From NCBI RefSeq assembly GCF_006970445.1, contig NZ_CP033877.1, positions 1,372,750 to 1,436,749 of the forward strand: a stretch of 64,000 nt of DNA, in the 5' to 3' direction. Below the pieces are notes generated by a model, which saw only the letters and a list, made by a program, of their open reading frames with translations, did not search any database and was not told the DNA's origin. The DNA is from Stenotrophomonas maltophilia. Lineage in GTDB: Bacteria; Pseudomonadota; Gammaproteobacteria; Xanthomonadales; Xanthomonadaceae. The translations under genes were made by a program, and so were the position numbers. Positions 61,153 through 64,000 of the stretch are shown piece after piece; the first letter of the stretch is position 1; every line of letters starts with the position of its first letter.

Positions 61153-62511
61153 TCATCGCGGGACCAGGCCGAGGATGTCGTTGTAGAACGCCAACCCCAT
61201 CAGCCCGGCCAGCAACGCCAGGCCGATGTATTGGCCGGCGGCGATGGCACGCTCGCTCAGCGGGCTGCCCTTGACCAACTCGATAAGGTAATACAGCAGG
61301 TGGCCGCCGTCCAAGATCGGGATCGGCAGCAGGTTGATGATGCACAGGCTGAGGGACAGCAGGGCAAGGAACTGCAGGAACCAGTCGAGGCCGCGCTTGG
61401 CCGAGACATTGGCCACGCGGGCGATGGTGACCGGCCCGGAAACGTTCTGCAGCGAGGCCTTGCCGGTCACGATGCGGCCCATCATGCCCAGCGAGTCGGC
61501 CGCCAGGCGGCCGGTTTCACGCACCGCGACGGTGACCGAGTCCAGCGGGCCGTAGCGCAGCAGGGTGTCGTACGGCGGGCTGAACTTGGTCGGGAACTGA
61601 ACGCCGATCTGCCAGGCGGGGTCGCCCTTGGCGTCCTGGCCCTTGCGCGGCGTGACTTCCAGCGCCAGGCGCTCGCCGCCACGCAGGACCTCGATCATGC
61701 CCGGGCCACCGGCACGCCCCAGCGCCTGGATCTCACCGATCACCTGGTCGGCGCCGTCGATGCGCTGGCCGTCGATGGCCACGATCAGGTCGCCCGGCTG
61801 CAGTTGCCCGCTGACGACCGAATCCGGGGTCAGCGACTCGACCAGCGCCGGCTGCAGCCACGACTGCCAGTACATGCCAGCCAGGATCGGCACCCGCCGT
61901 TCATCGAAACCCGCCGGCAGCTGCGACAGCGGCAGGGTGCGCGTGCGCACCTGGTCGGCCGTATCCAGCACTTCCAGCTTCACGTCGCGGCGGTCCATCG
62001 CGGCCGCTGTCAGCGCCATGCTGGCCTCGCCGAGGGTGACTACCTGGCGGTCGTCCACGCGCAGCACGCGGTCGCCGCTGGCCAGGCCGGCACTGGCGGC
62101 GATGCCGCTGACGCGGCCGATGGTGGGCGAGTAATCCTGCTTCCCGATCACGAACATCGCCCACAGCAGCAGGATGCACAGCAGCAGGTTGGCGATCGGG
62201 CCGGCGGCGACAATGGCGATGCGCTGCCAGACGGTCTTGTGGTTGAAGGCCTGGCCGCGTTCGTGCGGGTGGACTTCGACCTCGCGTTCGTCGAGGAACT
62301 TCACGTAGCCACCCAGCGGGATGGCGGCGATGGCGAACTCGGTACCGTGCCTGTCGCGGCGCGACCACAGCGGCCGGCCGAAGCCGACCGAGAAACGCAG
62401 GATCTTGACCCCGCACAGGCGCCCGACCCAGTAATGCCCGAACTCGTGGAACGTGACCAGCAGCCCGAGGCTGACAATCATCCACCAGACCGATCCGATG
62501 AAGTCAGTCAT
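61153..62511 (-). CDS. rseP: RIP site-2 zinc protease RseP
   Basis: A 452-residue intramembrane protease that cuts RseA-type anti-sigma factors. The zinc motif HEFGH is at residues 22-26 in the first membrane helix and the LDG motif (LLPIPILDGGHLLYYL) is near residue 400. Two PDZ domains lie between (SPTIGRVSGIAASAGLASGD and LQPGDLIVAIDGQRIDGADQ). It keeps the usual order with dxr upstream and bamA downstream. Confidence 0.96.
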   Translation of the reverse strand: MTDFIGSVWWMIVSLGLLVTFHEFGHYWVGRLCGVKILRFSVGFGRPLWSRRDRHGTEFAIAAIPLGGYVKFLDEREVEVHPHERGQAFNHKTVWQRIAIVAAGPIANLLLCILLLWAMFVIGKQDYSPTIGRVSGIAASAGLASGDRVLRVDDRQVVTLGEASMALTAAAMDRRDVKLEVLDTADQVRTRTLPLSQLPAGFDERRVPILAGMYWQSWLQPALVESLTPDSVVSGQLQPGDLIVAIDGQRIDGADQVIGEIQALGRAGGPGMIEVLRGGERLALEVTPRKGQDAKGDPAWQIGVQFPTKFSPPYDTLLRYGPLDSVTVAVRETGRLAADSLGMMGRIVTGKASLQNVSGPVTIARVANVSAKRGLDWFLQFLALLSLSLCIINLLPIPILDGGHLLYYLIELVKGSPLSERAIAAGQYIGLALLAGLMGLAFYNDILGLVPR

Positions 62512-62566
62512 GCAGGCTCACAGTGGCGGGCAGGGGCGGCGGCGTCATGCTGGGCGAGGCGGTCGT

Positions 62567-63757
62567 TCAGGCGGCGTCGATGGCGTTCAGGGTGAGCTGG
62601 CGTGCCCGCTGGTCGGCGGACAACAGGACCTCCAGTGTATCGGCTGGCTGGGTCGGCAGTGTTGAAAGAGCGTTAGCAACCAGCTCCGGGATCGTCAGGA
62701 AACCGATCCGGCCCTGAAGAAACGCTGAAACCGCCTCTTCATTGGCGGCGTTCAGCACCGCCGGCGCGGTGCCGCCGGCCTGCATTGCCTGCCAGGCCAG
62801 GGCCAGGCAGGGGAAGGCGTTGGTGTCCGGGGCTTCGAAATCCAGCCGGCCCTGGGCCAGCAGGTCCAGCCCGGCCACGCCCGATTCGATGCGCTGCGGC
62901 CAGCCCAGGCCGACGGCCAGGGTGGTACGCATGTCCGGCAGGCCCATCTGCGCCAGGGTCGAACCGTCAACGAACTCGACCAGCGAATGGACCAGGCTCT
63001 GCGGGTGTACCAGCACCTCGATGCGTTCGCCGGGCACGCCGAACAGGTGGTGGGCCTCGATGACTTCCAGGCCCTTGTTCATCAACGTCGCCGAATCGAC
63101 CGAGATCTTCGGCCCCATCGACCACTTCGGGTGGGCAACGGCCTGGGCCGGGGTGACCTGGGCCAGCTCGGCGCGGCTGCGGCCACGGAACGGGCCGCCG
63201 GAGGCGGTCAGCAGGATCCGGCGCACCCCGGCGCCGTCGACGCTGGCGTCGCGCGAGCGCAGGCACTGGAAGATCGCGCTGTGTTCGCTGTCGATCGGGA
63301 TGATTTCGGCACCGGCACGTTCGGCGGTGCGGGTCAGCAGTTCGCCGGCCAGCACCAGCGATTCCTTGTTGGCCAGCAGGATGCGCTTGCCCGCGGCGGC
63401 CGCGGCCAGGGTCGAGGACAGGCCGGCAGCGCCGACAATGGCCGCGACCACGGTGTCGCAGGCGTCGCTGGCGGCCAGCTGGTCCAGCGCGGCATGGCCT
63501 GCATGGGCCTCGGTGGCCAGTCCGGCGTCGCGCAGGCCGTCACGCAGTTCGGCGAACAGCGACTCGTCGGCGATCACCGCGTGCGCGGGTTTGTGTTGGC
63601 GGCACAACGCCAACAGCGCCTGCACCTGGCGACCGGCGGCGAGCACCGTGGCCTGGTAGCGCTGCGGGTGGCGGGCGATCACGTCCAGCGTGGAGGCACC
63701 AATCGAGCCGGTGGCGCCGAATACGGCGACCCGGCGCAGGTCTGCAGCAGCATTCAT
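62567..63757 (-). CDS. dxr: 1-deoxy-D-xylulose-5-phosphate reductoisomerase
   Basis: A 396-residue enzyme that makes 2-C-methylerythritol 4-phosphate for the non-mevalonate isoprenoid pathway. [22 protein letters not shown] binds [20 protein letters not shown] and [25 protein letters not shown] supply metal and substrate binding. Length is normal (398 in E. coli). It starts two bases after the cdsA stop region on the same strand. Confidence 0.97.
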   Translation of the reverse strand: MNAAADLRRVAVFGATGSIGASTLDVIARHPQRYQATVLAAGRQVQALLALCRQHKPAHAVIADESLFAELRDGLRDAGLATEAHAGHAALDQLAASDACDTVVAAIVGAAGLSSTLAAAAAGKRILLANKESLVLAGELLTRTAERAGAEIIPIDSEHSAIFQCLRSRDASVDGAGVRRILLTASGGPFRGRSRAELAQVTPAQAVAHPKWSMGPKISVDSATLMNKGLEVIEAHHLFGVPGERIEVLVHPQSLVHSLVEFVDGSTLAQMGLPDMRTTLAVGLGWPQRIESGVAGLDLLAQGRLDFEAPDTNAFPCLALAWQAMQAGGTAPAVLNAANEEAVSAFLQGRIGFLTIPELVANALSTLPTQPADTLEVLLSADQRARQLTLNAIDAA

Positions 63758-63759
63758 GG

Positions 63760-64000
63760 TCAGAACCCGAAGATTTCCTTGCCCAGCGCGAACACCGGCA
63801 CGGCGGCGAGGACGCCGTCGACACGGTCGAGCACGCCGCCATGGCCGGGGATCAGGTGGCCCGAGTCCTTGGCGCCCGCGTGGCGCTTGATCAGGCTCTC
63901 GAACAGGTCACCCAGCACCGAGGCGAACACGGCCACCACCGAGGTGATCAGCAGGCCCGGCAGGTGTGCGGCATCGATGCCGGCCAGCCAGCCCAGGCCG
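63760..64000 (-). CDS. cdsA: Phosphatidate cytidylyltransferase, C-terminal part (5' end outside window)
   Basis: The last 79 residues of CdsA run in from the window end. They include the family signature: [20 protein letters not shown], then [20 protein letters not shown], with the metal-binding Asp residues. The enzyme makes CDP-diacylglycerol from phosphatidate and CTP. The stop is at 63760-63762, two bases before the dxr start. The N-terminal membrane part lies outside. Confidence 0.93.
   Translation of the reverse strand, partial: GLGWLAGIDAAHLPGLLITSVVAVFASVLGDLFESLIKRHAGAKDSGHLIPGHGGVLDRVDGVLAAVPVFALGKEIFGF

Noticed and set aside
61078..61345. Longer bamA reading from 61345
   Set aside because: It runs into the coding region of rseP on the same strand and lacks a signal peptide at its start.
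1..64000. tRNA or rRNA genes and prophage remnants
   Set aside because: No interval has the conserved tRNA arms or rRNA sequence that I can recognise, and no integrase, capsid or lysis genes are seen.

Overview
This 64 kb window is chromosomal DNA of a high-GC gammaproteobacterium of the Xanthomonadaceae, almost certainly a member of the Stenotrophomonas maltophilia complex. The evidence is the gene content and order, many short GTAG-type (SMAG-like) palindromes between genes, and a family 5 polyuronate lyase matching the one known from S. maltophilia. The genes are dense with many 4-bp stop/start overlaps. I see no rRNA, tRNA, prophage, transposase or CRISPR array.

Layout. 1-9.7 kb: the end of an M28 peptidase, gltX, a Fur-family regulator of the Zur type, a TetR-controlled EmrAB-like efflux operon, a histidine-rich TonB-dependent receptor (ZnuD-like) divergent from a MerC-domain membrane protein with Zur-like boxes between them, and the small ribosomal protein THX. 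9.8-17.6 kb: an NPP-type phosphodiesterase, an alkylation-repair pair (Ada-AlkA fusion plus Ogt) bracketed by inverted copies of a structured repeat, a ClpP-fold lipoprotein, DUF4019 and MAPEG proteins, a UbiH-family monooxygenase and a YbcJ-like S4 protein. 17.7-28.4 kb: the DEAD-box helicase deaD with hairpins in its leader, three cyclic-di-GMP enzymes with different architectures, rluF, a COG4637-like ATPase flanked by identical palindromes, and an EamA transporter. 28.5-47.1 kb: mixed metabolism and envelope genes, including DUF72, VOC, a serine hydrolase, an ABC exporter coupled to agp, the polyuronate lyase, a DUF885 lipoprotein, LysR/EamA, a cyclophilin, PadR with a HAAS membrane protein, phaZ, a methyltransferase and hemJ.

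47.4-64 kb is the conserved envelope and lipid A block on the minus strand, in transcription order cdsA (partial), dxr, rseP, bamA, then lpxD, fabZ, lpxA, lpxB, rnhB, dnaE, a lipoprotein gene and accA. It joins isoprenoid and phospholipid precursor supply, outer-membrane protein assembly, lipid A synthesis and fatty acid synthesis. It is interrupted between bamA and lpxD by a lower-GC, oppositely oriented secreted-protein gene, a likely bamA terminator and no recognisable skp/ompH.

No wholly new multi-gene system is demonstrable from sequence alone. The most unusual signals are (1) two copies of a nested-hairpin element in which both stems change with pairing kept, in opposite orientation around the DNA-repair pair; (2) a ~610-bp imperfect palindrome at a convergent gene junction, with a related half-element at another convergent junction; (3) the Zur-box-bearing divergon; and (4) the foreign-looking gene inside the bamA-lpxD interval.
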